This document shows, one piece after another, positions 47,381-59,699 of a stretch of DNA of 64,000 bases (position 1 is its first letter; every line of letters begins with the position of its first letter). This stretch comes from Fennellomyces sp. T-0311. Lineage: Eukaryota; Mucoromycota; Mucoromycetes; Mucorales; Lichtheimiaceae. The position numbers and the translations under genes are program-made. Below the pieces are notes generated by a model, which was given only the letters and a program-made list of their open reading frames with translations, was not told the DNA's origin and ran no database searches. The stretch is from assembly GCA_025266875.1 (NCBI GenBank), contig JALLLT010000038.1, positions 62,001-126,000 of the forward strand, written 5' to 3'.

Positions 47381-49791
47381 ATGGCACAATCAGCATGCCT
47401 CATGCCATCGCCTGGTGATGCTTTTCGATGGCTGACAGTGACAACACTCAATTTCGCCACAATGAATGACGCGTTCGAGCAGGGCAAGCACGCCTTCGAA
47501 ACACACGATTACCATCAAGCAGTCGAGCACTATACTTCTGCGCTCAAAGCTCTTCAGCAAGATTTGGCAGCCGCGATATTTGTACATCGAGCGGTTGCAT
47601 ACGAAATGCAAGGCAAATATGAGAGTGCTGTGGATGACGGTCGGGCTGCCAATCCTTACCAACGCGCAACACGGGCTGATCCATATCTGACTCTCGGGAA
47701 CGCTTTGTTTCTAAGCAATCAACTCCGCGAATCGGCAGCAGTTTACAAGCACGGTGCTGAGATTGTCCCAGAAACGTGCTCTCGGCATGACACACTCATC
47801 ACAAAGCATCGCCAGGTTCAGAATGCTATGGAGAAGCAGAACCAGTTTATATATCGGTTATTACCATTCGAGGTGCTCTCTCGCATCCTATCTATGTTGT
47901 CAATCAAGGACCGTGCAACACTCGCCATTACATGTCGGTTTTGGAACAACTATATCTTCAAGAAATGGTCGTACATGTGGGAAACGATCGATACTCGCAA
48001 GGATCTGCCGGACTATCCAGAAAAAGGTGCTGCATTAATTGAGGCAATCCATGGCGACCAAGTCAGAAATTTGACTGTAGAATTCGAAGATCCAATGCTT
48101 CGCTACTTTTTTTGAAAACAGCGGGGATTCTGATAGTGACGATACATCTGATGACGGCAAATCAAGGAATCCGGGAGTTGCTATACTGAATGCTATGCGC
48201 GGTTCCTTTCCATGGAAATACATCCGATATTTATGTGAGTTACAAGTACACTCTTGATATTAACGCCAAATTACTTAACAAACCGAATAATACGCTAGCA
48301 CTCGCACACTGCAATGAAGTATATTTCGAAGAGATATCGAATGTGGTCAAGGATAGCCTGTTTGAGTTGGCATTCCACGACAACAACAAGCACAACAACT
48401 ACGCAAAAGCGATGATTACCAAAGCCGCAGAGACGTATTCAAATTTACAAGTAATATCAAGCTACTTGATTACCGAGGACCCTAGCTTTCGGCTTCTGGA
48501 TTACCTCAATGACACCGCTCAAATCTCTAATTTCCGTTTAACATCACTGTCGCTGGCCTGGAAGCTTGAAACAAGCAGTTTCTCCCGAATCTGTGAGCTT
48601 CTTCCGGCATTGACCTCACTTATGGTTGATCCAGAAGTATATTACGACTATGTTAATATTCTGGACGCCACAACGAAACATTGCCCAGCACTTGAAATCC
48701 TACATTACAAGAGAGACAGCGTGAAGCAACCACTGTACACCACATACACACCCGAATCGCCAATATCGACCAACAATGGTCTGAAAGTGCTTGTTTTGCA
48801 CCCTGTGGCAACATGGGACTACGTAAAGGATGCAGACAGATTGCTGACATTATTACTCCAAAGAGGGTCAAGGAAACTTGAGACGCTAGATATTGATCTA
48901 GGTGTCATTGAAGGCACAGAGTTTACTTCTATTGAGACTCTTACACAATTTGGTGCGCCGAGCCTAGAAAGGCTCAATTTATATGCATGGAATGATAGCT
49001 CTCTCGGGCCCGAGAGGCTTGCAAACCTGATATCCTCTTGTCCATCATTGACGAACATCACATTTTCTGGACTAAACATGGGATACATTAACAGGACGCT
49101 CAATGCCTTGGAAGGTTCCGAGTCTATCAAGCTGCTCAAAATGCGCTTCCATCACTATACATATTTGCCTATAGCAGTCAACGAAGGGGTCGTCTCGATC
49201 AGCAACATAGCATCGTTTTTTAAACGCACGCGACGCATCCACGATTTCTCGCTCAATTGTTCCGGGTCCCACTGCAATTTGACATCAAAAAGTTGGCTTA
49301 TATTCGGATTGGCGCAAGCGATCAGCTTTTCCACAGTGAAAATGCTGGATCTTCGCACTCACATCTTGAAAAACGACGTACTGCTTGGTGTTTTAAAGAG
49401 CTTGAAGGGCTCTCAAGTTCAAACACTAAAGATCCAAGTGGCATCCGAGATTGGTAATCCAGAACTTGATGCTTTCGCAGAAATACAGCACTTGACACAC
49501 TTGATTATATACGATGACCAGTTCCACTTCAAGGAAGTACATATATGCAGATTACTCGAACAATGGCAAAAGCCACAGATGCTTGTGGTGGAAGTTCGAT
49601 GCAACAATTCTCGGCGCTTTATTAAAGGGTATAAACCTGATTTGGCGACGATGCGGCCAATCAAGGATCAAATTGATGACCTTGAGCAACGGTATTCAAT
49701 ACAGTCGCTATGTGCCGAATTCCCGACTTGTAACCAACAAAGATGTGTAAAAACCCATCAACGCTGCAATCAATTTTATGGCTCCTACTGA
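47381..49791 (+). CDS. TPR-F-box-LRR protein, family member F, with one-base frameshift
   Basis: Exon 1 is 47381-48234 and exon 2 is 48299-49791, with a 64-nt phase-1 intron. The start may instead be the ATG at 47462, just before the first TPR. TPR block: MNDAFEQGKHAFETHDYHQ onward, YLTLGNALFLSNQLRESA. F-box: YRLLPFEVLSRILSML, CRFWNNYIFKKW. A long LRR region follows (LTSLMVDPEV, CPSLTNITFSGLNM), ending KTHQRCNQFYGSY. The exon-1 frame stops at 48113-48115 right after a run of seven T (48107-48113). With six T the frame runs on through an acidic GDSDSDDTSDDG stretch to the intron and into exon 2 (about 781 aa). So this is either a recent pseudogene or an assembly error in a homopolymer. Confidence 0.65.
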
Positions 49792-50057
49792 AAAAAGTTG
49801 GGCGTACCTATATTAAAAAAAATAAAAAAGCAATCTATTTACATTTGTATATTATACCACGTACGTTATACGTTTATTTATCTTTACAACGGAATGGTAT
49901 CCAGAGAAAAGAAGCCTATAAATACCCCCGAATTATCAAATGAAATAAACCAGTTAACTTGACCTCAACTATCTTGATCATACCTTTCAGAAGCCCAAGA
50001 CAAGAGCTTATATCTCTATTTGGTTAACTCACCTTTTCTATTTCTCTATATTTCAAC
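49792..50057. other. Spacer between converging F-box family members
   Basis: AT-rich; no coding frame. Confidence 0.4.
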
Positions 50058-51356
50058 CTACTTTGTGGACCCTGTTTCACACAGAATTACTTTACACAAA
50101 CAATTTCCTTTCACAGCAGCGTAATGTAAGGATTTTTTGGAGATGTATTTACAATTTTTGATTATCAAATGCATATGTCTAGCGTTTTCTTTATCGACCA
50201 TTGCCCGTATTCCTTGTTCTCTTATGTTTGGCAATCGCTCCAGTATAACTTGAGTCGAGAATACTGGGCAGTCAACTGCAATAATGCACTCGCCCATTAC
50301 TGTTTTCATACTAGATAGTTTCAGATAAGTCCGTCGGCCTGCTGTCCTTTTCAAAAAGTCTTTAATTCCTTCAGTGGTGATACAATTCAGTTTGTCTAGG
50401 GTGATGCTAAACAGAGTTGTAAAATCAACTAGCAATCCAAGTATAGCATCCGTGATCACCATGCGGTTAGAAAAAAAGGTATAGGATAATCCCTGCCCCT
50501 TTTGATTGCGCGAAGAATAATTTTTGAATAACTGTGCCAAAAGTGTATTGTCTGCCGCATTGCCTGTGTGATTCAACGAAAATGTTGTTGGTACTGGCAT
50601 ATGCTTGATGCTATCTACGATTGAATTGAAATCTTCCACACCCAGTAGGTTGAAATAGTTTATCGTTGTTACATCACGAAGCGCCCGCATGATAAGCGAA
50701 TCCGTCTGACTCCTGGCCCAAAAGATCACGCTTGGGAGCTTCTGGAACTTAAAATTGGGATACGTTGCATTCAGTTGTTGCGCAGCCTGTTCTGAAATTG
50801 CTATGTTAAGATAAATGAGGTCTAGCGTTGCCATGCTTTTATAGATGGGTGGAAAGATGTCTGTAGTAGGGACTTTAGCTTTTTCCGTTGTTGGTATAGA
50901 TACTTCGAAGACCTAGCGGTTGCTTGGCTCTATCGCTTTGTAAACCGGGAACGTTGCGATTGCTATAGGAGAAGATTTCCAGAATCGGCGCATGGTTGGT
51001 GACGGGACCAAAAACTGTTGGCTTACATCCTTCCATGACAAGTCGACGCAGGTTTTGGCAATGTTGCAACATTGTTTCAATATTACTTCCTCCAATGGAA
51101 CTCGACTTTAGATCTAAGTTGACGAGAGCGGTATGTTGCCCAACTGTCGAAAAAACTCCTGCCGGGGTCGTTATGGAGTTCGTTGTCTAGTAGGATAGAT
51201 CAGTCAGATTGCTGCAAAACTGAAGCACATCCGCTAATGAAAGCGCACTTTGATTATTTCCGAGATTGATCTCCAGAGCCATCAATGAGCTATGTGTCTG
51301 CCAGAGCGCCACTTATAGCCTAGCATTGTAAGGCAGCAGATTTTGCGTTGCAAGTG
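50058..51356 (-). pseudogene. 5'-truncated TPR-F-box-LRR pseudogene, family member G
   Basis: Only the LRR exon is present. It begins after the family acceptor (GATCAG, then codons for ALATQN as in member B) and keeps FWxR-type LRR segments (CQNLRRLVMEGCKPTVF, LPNIREQGIRAMVDKEN). Two in-frame stops (near 51314 and 51189) and a frameshift near 50876, in an A-rich run, break it. The remaining open frame 50058-50834 is 258 codons. No TPR or F-box exon is found upstream (51357-51970), so the 5' half has been lost. Confidence 0.8.
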
Positions 51357-51973
51357 CTGATCCATCAGGTAAGTTGGAGCTGCATATATAATTAACGTAG
51401 TCAATACGAACGCACTTTTAAGCTAACGTTTTAATCGTTATCAAAAGTAATGGTGAAGCTGCACTGGGTATGTTAGAATATACGGTGCCTTCCGTTCAAT
51501 CAATTTTGCTGGGAAACAAGGGTTTAGCCTGTTTGGTTTGTATCTTCACCAAGGCATCCTTTTTTTGAATGGCTCATGGATGCATAATATCCATAGACTT
51601 TTGTTACTTCTAGGTACTAATGCCATGGAAATAGTTTGGAGAAGGATATGCATTCACAATAGTGGTTGGAAATGGACACATTGATGAATACATAGACAGA
51701 GGGCGATGGGTAACAAGCCGAATCAAACGCAGTTGAATTGGCAGATGGCTCGAACTTACCTCCTTCAACCAATCTTTGGACGAAGAAAAAGCTTTTCGAC
51801 AACTAAAGCTTCATTGTTCTTTTAGATTGCTCGTCAAAAATAAAAAGAACGCGGGACAATGGGGGAGATCGCCGGCCCACAAAGTGCGCGGGAGTTTCAT
51901 TTTCCGCTCCACCCACTTGCACCCTTTTCTCTCGACGATCAACTTTGCGAACGCAAGAAGAGAAGCGACAGAA
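51357..51973. other. Spacer left of the mRNA export gene
   Basis: No trace of the missing TPR/F-box exon of member G. The right end is the promoter and leader of the next gene. Confidence 0.45.
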
Positions 51974-53199
51974 ATGGGATCTATGACTGATGATTTAGAC
52001 TCGTCGCTTGATGATATCATCAAAAGCAATAGCAAGAAACAGTTTAGTCACAAGCAGCCACACCAGCGTCCAAGCCAACAACAGCACAATACACAACGAC
52101 GTAATGTACCACCTCCGCGTCGACCGGCACAGAATCGGTTCAATGAACAACGGCCACGAAGCTATTCAACGCATCAGGGCATTCACTCGATTCAACCGAA
52201 ATCCAGAACCGTTGGAAAGCCATCTATTTTGCAACGAACCAATCTTCCAGCTGCAGGAGGAGGGGTAAATGTTTAAAACTTGTGTCCAAAAAAAAGCAGC
52301 ATGTCGACTGACCCATCGATAAAAGTTTGTTAAAAAGTCAATCTCGACAGCAACGTTAGCGAATCGCGTCAGGAAAACAGATCCATCGCAAATTGTCATT
52401 ACGAAATCTGTGCGCAGGAACGAAGAAGCAGCACCACAGCAACAGCAACAGCAGGCTCGAGGACCGGTATTCCATGCAAACAATGACAGCGGTGTCAAGA
52501 ATACAAGCTTCAATATCCGCGGGTTATCGGGTGGCATATCGATTCGCGGTGAGTCAGGACCGGCTATTGTGGTGATCAGCAATTTGGACCCAGGCGCCAA
52601 TGCGCAGGATGTCAAGGTAGTGGGGCAGCAGCAGCATGGGAGGGGAACAGAGTGGAAGGGTTATTGGGACGGGCAGACTGATGGAGGTTATTTGGTTTAG
52701 ACGGCTTGCCAGCAATTCGGGCCAGTGGTGCGTTGCGATGTATTGGTGGATCATGCGGGTCGATCATTTGGTGAAGCCGAGGTAGAGTTCAGCAGCAAAG
52801 CAGCGGCACTGGATTGTGTATCGAAATTGGACAATGAAATTGCGGATGGACGCATCCTACGGGCGGTGCTTCGAAACCGACCCTCAGCGCCACCACCTCC
52901 CATGCATCATCATCATCCTCATCCACAAGCCATTTCTGCGGGACCGGCCAATTTTGCGTCCCAGACACTGCGATCGGTCATTGCGCCCACGCGATCGGGA
53001 TACACATCTGCGTTAGTTATCTTGGTTATGACATAATTGGGACAACAGAAAGGCTAATCCGCTGTCAATGGCTCACAGGGTGTCTGGCAAGATGTATTCC
53101 GACCAGATTATGGCTGCCCAGCCGCCACCGCCGCAGCAGCAACCGTTACCCCCTCATCCGGATTTCGCTCGCTTCCCAGCAACAGCACGGCGGTTCTAG
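51974..53199 (+). CDS. Aly/REF (Yra1)-like mRNA export adaptor with RRM
   Basis: Proposed exons: 51974-52264, 52326-52616, 52701-53015 and 53053-53199 (about 347 aa). Exon 2 could start at 52338, also in frame. The last intron is uncertain: 37 nt with a weak GTTATC donor. The N-terminus has the UAP56-binding motif LDDIIKSN. A Gln/Arg/Pro-rich region follows, then an RRM (about 150-230) with VVISNLDPGANAQDV (RNP2) and GEAEVEFSSKAAAL (RNP1-like). A His/Pro-rich tail and a C-terminal MYSDQIMAAQ block come last. Such proteins link TREX/UAP56 to the Mex67 export receptor in the nucleus. Confidence 0.8.
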
Positions 53200-53370
53200 A
53201 TAGATAGCATTTGCTCTTCGTAAGGATTCCACATGCGTTTGCGCACACTCTTCTCGTTTATCGAAATATATATATAAAAAAGCTATTGCATGAACAAAAG
53301 CCCTTGTGCGACATCAAACACATACTTGGAACGTTGCCAGTGGTACCTGGTTATTACGCTCTTTGTTCCA

Positions 53371-54602
53371 ATGGCCTCAGTACGTTGTTTTTTCACTTTT
53401 TTACTGTTGCGCTTCCCCCAGGCCTCCCATTGCTGACATGGCCGACTCTCTGTTTAGATCTTCTTCGTCGATTACAACTTTCCCTCCGAGGTGTACAACC
53501 GAGACACCAACGACTTTTCCACACCCATTCGCACATTGCTCGATTTCACCCCTCACATTCTCCGTGAATTACCCAAAGATCCCAAAGTAAGAGCACACGA
53601 CTCTTTTCTGCCCTTTTCTGACAAAGCAAGCGCAGGACCAGGAGCCTATCCAGCCCACCAAAGATCGGTCGTTCGAGTTTATGAGCGAGACGAAGCAGAC
53701 AAAGGAGAAAGCCACCAATTATGTACAATATGCCCAAGGATTCGCCCAGTTTCTGGCTGACTGTTGCGTTGAATATGCCATCGCCACTTCGCGCCATGAC
53801 AGGGAAGCACCCAAAGCCCAACAACAACAGCAGCAGCAACATCAACAGCAAGCGAAACCCCAACCTCGCACAACCGCCACCGCCGCCGCATCATCCAAAG
53901 AAGACGAAAAAGCCAACGATGAACAGAAGAAAGAACAAAAAGGCGTATCGACAGCAGCCAAATCTGCGGCGGCCATCGGGGCGTTGACATTCTCGCTCTA
54001 TTCAACGTACCAAGCGAGTGTGACATGGGGTGATGTGACGCTTCAAAATCAAGTTGAATTATTGTTGGAACACGTGGAAGCTCAGCTTTCCAGTGCACGC
54101 ATATGGACCGAGGAACGGACAAAGATGGATGATCACGTTCCAGAGCTCATTGTCGAAGATTTGAAACGACTCGGCAAACTCGTCGATTGCCTTTACAGAC
54201 TGGATAGTCGTCGCGAGAAAAAGATAGAGACGGCGGGATGGTAAGCGCTTGTCTGTGCGTGTGTGTGTGCATCACGCCAGTTTTTATTCACGTTTGTGCA
54301 AACAAAGGGGCGTCGGCATTGTCGGTGGATTGTCTGTTTTGGGAGGCATCGCTGTGGGCAGCGCAGCCATTTTGACAGGCGGTGCTGCTGCCGCTTTGGG
54401 TGCAGTGCTGGTCGCGGTAGCTACCCGAGGATCCAAGCAGGCCACCCAGAATATTCGCATGCTGGTGGAAGCCCAGGTGCATACCCTTCTCAATGAACTG
54501 GAACGTGATAAAGCCAGTCGTAGGGCTATGCTCACTGCCATGACGGAAAAGAGCAATGAAGAAGCGTTTGAATTCGTGCCTAGGCCAAGTGCTACCCGGT
54601 AA
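53371..54602 (+). CDS. Unknown protein with poly-Q tract and C-terminal glycine zipper
   Basis: Exons are 53371-53379 (9-nt first coding exon MAS), 53458-53586, 53636-54240 and 54308-54602 (345 aa). The N-terminus is aromatic and acidic (FFVDYNFPSEVYNR). A helical region (TKEKATNYVQYAQGFAQFL) follows, then a Gln/His tract with Ala/Lys-rich linker. Helices with TWGDVTLQNQVELLLEHVE come next. A hydrophobic glycine-zipper hairpin (GIVGGLSVLGGIAVGSAA, GGAAAALGAVLVAVA) is near 265-305, then a basic amphipathic tail. This hairpin could insert in membranes. The last codons contain a GTAAGC, so a further small exon adding about 20 residues is possible. No family recognised. Confidence 0.65.
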
Positions 54603-54659
54603 GCCCCTTTCTCTCTTTTTTGTAAAGACGTTGGCAAGTAACATGGAAGGTTTTGCTAG

Positions 54660-56004
<1,345 letters not shown>

Positions 56005-56638
56005 GAGAATATGCGTGTTGGATATGAATATGAATTCTGATTTCAGCTGTAATCGAACGACAAGAGTTCCAGTACTGACCGAAGCAATATCCCCTTTTCA
56101 GACACAACAACAACAAAAAGCAAAAAAAAAAAAACAGGTTTTCAGCCCCCTTCAAAAAAAAAACATGACAACAAATGGTTGCAAGTCATGCGTGGCGTTG
56201 CTATCACTTGCAAATTGAAGTGCAGTAAAAAAAAAGAGTGGGCACAGACCACCAACAAAGATGTAGTAGCTTATATTCGAAAAAAAAAGGCTCCAAACGT
56301 AAACATGCATGCGCCAGCCCATTGTATGCATTGTCCTGGAAACCGAACGTTATCTGAAGGAGTAAGAATTTTTGGGTAAACAGTTGTATGTGGTGCTTTG
56401 GGGGGTTAGCGGATGGGGGGAGCCTTGTGCGAAAGCAAAGAGATGAAAGGGGGTGCAACACAGAATAAAATGGTGTTTTTTTTCTGGCGCCACAACCGTA
56501 ACCTTTTTTTTTTGCTCAACAAAAAGAGAGGGAGTGCCTTTCTGTTAAAGAGTCCAGAAACGAATACACTCATTGTCATCTCTCTCTCTTTTTTTTTGGA
56601 TCTCTTTATATTCTTTTCTTCCTTAAACCATTCGGGGC
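56005..56638. other. Intergenic region, TFB1M-type gene to lipase
   Basis: Purine- and A-rich runs at 56125-56160 and a T-rich pyrimidine leader just before the lipase start. No gene seen. Confidence 0.5.
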
Positions 56639-58361
56639 ATGGCGCCAACCAGGGCATTGGCCATTCATAACCCGCCACCGCGATCACCTTCGTTCGATAG
56701 CCCACCCACCTCACCTTCACGTTTCAAGCGGTCCATTAAGGGCATGCGCAATTTACTTATGCGCCATGGCGAGCGAGAGCTTGAGACGGCGGACAAAGAC
56801 GGACTTGCTGTTGCGGTGACACTTACAGCAGAAGTTAAAAGCAGTGCCAGCATGGATATATTGCAGCCGAAAAACGAAACATTTGAGTTTCTATCGCAAC
56901 AGGAACATCACCACGGCAACAACATCAAAGCCTATGTACATTACGAACCCAGTCGAGCGTTGATTGCCGTTGGCAACAATCCAGATACAAAGCATGCCAA
57001 GATATTATGGCTCACACTTGAACAATATGCATGGATTGTTCGTCAATTGCAGCAAGAACAATCCGCCCATGATACCATCCGGTCATTATCCGCATTTCAT
57101 CCATCGCCCGCCCCTCTGCTTGGCATTGTCACGGAGTTCACACAGACATCGCTTACACGGAGATTGTCCCGTCTTATGCAACGCGCCAAACAGCGTACTC
57201 TCTTACTCCTGCCAAAATCTCTTCTTATGCATGCCGCTGCCTATGTCCCCATGACGAAACCATTACCTCCGCCATTGCCATCGAAACACTATCAAGAACC
57301 CTTCGAAACGCTGCCCCAAGATTTACACGCCCGATTGTATCGCTATGTTCGACTCGTCGCACTGTCAATGCATGAATTGCAATACGACCAAGACAACAAT
57401 CTCACTTGCAAATGCTCTGATCCCTCCATGACTGACATTAAGGTTATTCCAAACAGTAGTGATATTTCCTCCTCTACGATTCAAGGTGACGCCACATTTC
57501 CCATACCTTATCTTCACACATCGCTGGATCAGCGACGGCGCACGTTCGACAGTTATCCCGTGCTTCCGTCCACACCAACATCCTCATCGAGACCCAAAAC
57601 GTATTCTGCCATTGAATGTGTCACGGACTCGGTGATTGATGTTTTCGATCCGGTGGACACGGACAAACGGGGTTATATCGCGATGGATGACGAGAATGAG
57701 GAGATCATCGTCACGTTCCCGGGTATCCCTGCGTCTGGCCTGCTTTTCGAAAACACATCATTTATGCCTGTACCATGGCATGAAAGTGATGAGTCATTTC
57801 GAGAAGAATGGGTACTGGAATGTGCGGTGGCGGCATGGCGACGATGCGAATTGACCGTGGCAACGGCATTAATGCGAGTATGTCGAACCACACCATATCG
57901 TGTTGTTATTATTGGACACTCCTTGGGAGGAGGTAAAACATTAAAAAAAGAAACTTTCTATGCATTTTATTCTCAAATGCGAATTGACCCTGAATTCTTT
58001 TCTAGCCGTTGCTGCATTATGTGCTTCGTCCCTTGTCACAACCGGACTACTTGTTGATCGGCCTGTTACTTTGTGCATGATGGATTGTCCACGCGTGGGT
58101 AATTCTCAATTTGTCAACCACTTGGCTCAAAGCGTGGAAACCATCCGATTGACCCATTCTTCGGATATTCTATCCAACATGCCGCCCCGAACCTCGGGTT
58201 TGTTGCACGTGGGTAGCACTACCGTCACTCTGGATCAAGACGCGTATATGCTGAAGGCCGATGACCTCGGTTGGATCGAAGATCATCTCTTTACTCCTTT
58301 TATCACTTGCAACAACCCGTCCATATGGGGCATCAATCTTTATACATCGTGCCAATCATGA
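56639..58361 (+). CDS. Class 3 lipase (diacylglycerol-lipase-like)
   Basis: Exons are 56639-57932 and 58006-58361 (549 aa); the intron splits codon 432. The alpha/beta-hydrolase nucleophile elbow GHSLGG is at about 426-431 with Ser428. The CPRVGNSQF segment and RLTHSSDILSNMPP, which holds the expected catalytic Asp, follow; the His is near IEDHLF. The first 350 residues are an unusual long region with Ser/Pro-rich N-terminus (PPRSPSFDSPPTSPS) and a conserved-looking domain containing VHYEPSRALIAVG. No signal peptide is present, so it is probably intracellular and membrane-associated, as Sn1-type diacylglycerol lipases are. Substrate unproven. Confidence 0.85.
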
Positions 58362-58458
58362 GTCAATTTATATGCATTTAGAGATCTACACACTCCAAAA
58401 TATATATATAGTTTGTACATATCCATATTTGTTCACATATATTCTTTTTTTTCTTTTT

Positions 58459-59013
58459 TTAGTATGCGCGACGCTGCTGCCAGAAGTAACGCAAATCTGG
58501 CATGGTATCATCATTTGTTGTGTATCCCAATGACGCATCGTCATCTTCTGTCATAGGTTCCTCTTGTTCGGTATTATAATACGAATCACGCGACAGAAGC
58601 AATGGCGAAGATGGCATCACTTCCTCATATGGCGCCACAACGTCATTGTGCATGGGCTGTGCAAGCAGCAAGAGATCGACAGGCGTGTCTCCGCGTGCGT
58701 AACACGGCGGCTCTTGATAAGAAGAGTCGGGTTCAGCATACTCGACGGTCTTGTCATGGTCTGCAAAGAACTTGGATGATCCGTCAATGTATGGCACGGG
58801 TTCGTGAGGCTCACGACCATCAGGTACAGGTCGGATGGCAGGTTCGGGTTCGATAGTGTCGATAACGGGGTCTGTTGAACAAGCACTGGATTGAACACGC
58901 AGGAAACGGGATTCGGAAAACACGAGATCCGGTGCTCCTTTCTTGGCCTTGCTTGACGACTTGCCGTTGTTGAACATTCCTGCTCTTCGGTTATTATTCT
59001 GACCGCGAGGCAT
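58459..59013 (-). CDS. Unknown acidic protein (184 aa)
   Basis: A single exon from ATG 59013 to TAA 58461-58459. The N-terminus is basic (MPRGQNNNRRAG, KSSSKAKKG), followed by Glu/Asp/Pro-rich low-complexity sequence (EPEPAIRPVPDGREPHEP) and a YFWQQRRAY end. A GTGAGT donor upstream on the same strand (near 59070) hints at a 5'-UTR intron. It converges with the lipase gene (97 bp between stops). No family recognised. Confidence 0.6.
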   Translation of the reverse strand: MPRGQNNNRRAGMFNNGKSSSKAKKGAPDLVFSESRFLRVQSSACSTDPVIDTIEPEPAIRPVPDGREPHEPVPYIDGSSKFFADHDKTVEYAEPDSSYQEPPCYARGDTPVDLLLLAQPMHNDVVAPYEEVMPSSPLLLSRDSYYNTEQEEPMTEDDDASLGYTTNDDTMPDLRYFWQQRRAY

Positions 59014-59331
59014 CTTTTTTTTTGCCTTTATCAGTAAACATGATGTTTTTGTCGTACGAAAAAAACTCACGCTGATGCGGGTGATTTGAATGTTGGGAGA
59101 AGTGAATTTCTATAAAGTCAGGCCGTGTGTTCCTGATTAACAAAAATGACGTAATTGCTAACCTCGAGCAAATGAAACGACGGTTGCTGCTGGTGCACAA
59201 TCACTTTACGCTTTCTCTTGGTGCCTAATACCACAGCAATTAGCAAGCCATCCAGAAGAGGACAGGCCAAGTGCTCTTTTGTTTTGTTTACCGTGCGGTT
59301 TTATTTTTACAGAATGTCTATAAAAAGTATA

Positions 59332-59553
59332 CTATTGGGTTGGTTTACAAAGGATTTTGGATATCAATGAGGGTGGGGTATCATACATCGCCTCTTGCGC
59401 ATGCTGGCTTGTGTTGATATCGTCATAATGGGCCTGGTTCTGCACGAACGGCAATTGCTCCTGCACGAATTTGCGCACGCGCTGGACTTTGGACAGTTCT
59501 TCATCGCAATGGATGCGATCGAGTTTACGAAGGTTTTTTTGAGTTAGACTCAT
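59332..59553 (-). CDS. Small helical protein of unknown function (73 aa)
   Basis: ATG 59553 to TAG 59334-59332, one exon. The peptide starts MSLTQKNLRKLDRIHCDEEL and is mostly helical and charged (KVQRVRKFVQEQLPFVQ). It ends DTPPSLISKILCKPTQ. Its upstream region on this strand includes the CT-rich tract at 59640-59700. It may be a real short gene; a longer in-frame ATG at 59616 is less likely. Confidence 0.5.
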   Translation of the reverse strand: MSLTQKNLRKLDRIHCDEELSKVQRVRKFVQEQLPFVQNQAHYDDINTSQHAQEAMYDTPPSLISKILCKPTQ

Positions 59554-59647
59554 AAAGAAAAAAAAAAGTACGTGGTCTATAGACGAATAAGGGGTGTTGC
59601 GTTTGCTCAAATCCATTTTTTTTCTGGGATGACGTTTACAATCCCCC

Positions 59648-59699
59648 CCTCCTCTTTCTCTATCTTTCTCTCTCTCTCTCTTTCCTTCTCTCCTTCCCT
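59648..59699. repeat. CT-rich simple-sequence tract
   Basis: Repeated CTCT and TCTTT units on the plus strand (GA-rich on the minus strand), between the 73-aa gene and the ApgM-like gene. It may be promoter-associated for the minus-strand small gene. Confidence 0.6.

Noticed and set aside
48090..48120. Programmed ribosomal frameshift in F-box member F
   Set aside because: A plain T run without other signals, in a family whose other members need no frameshift; mutation or sequencing error is simpler.
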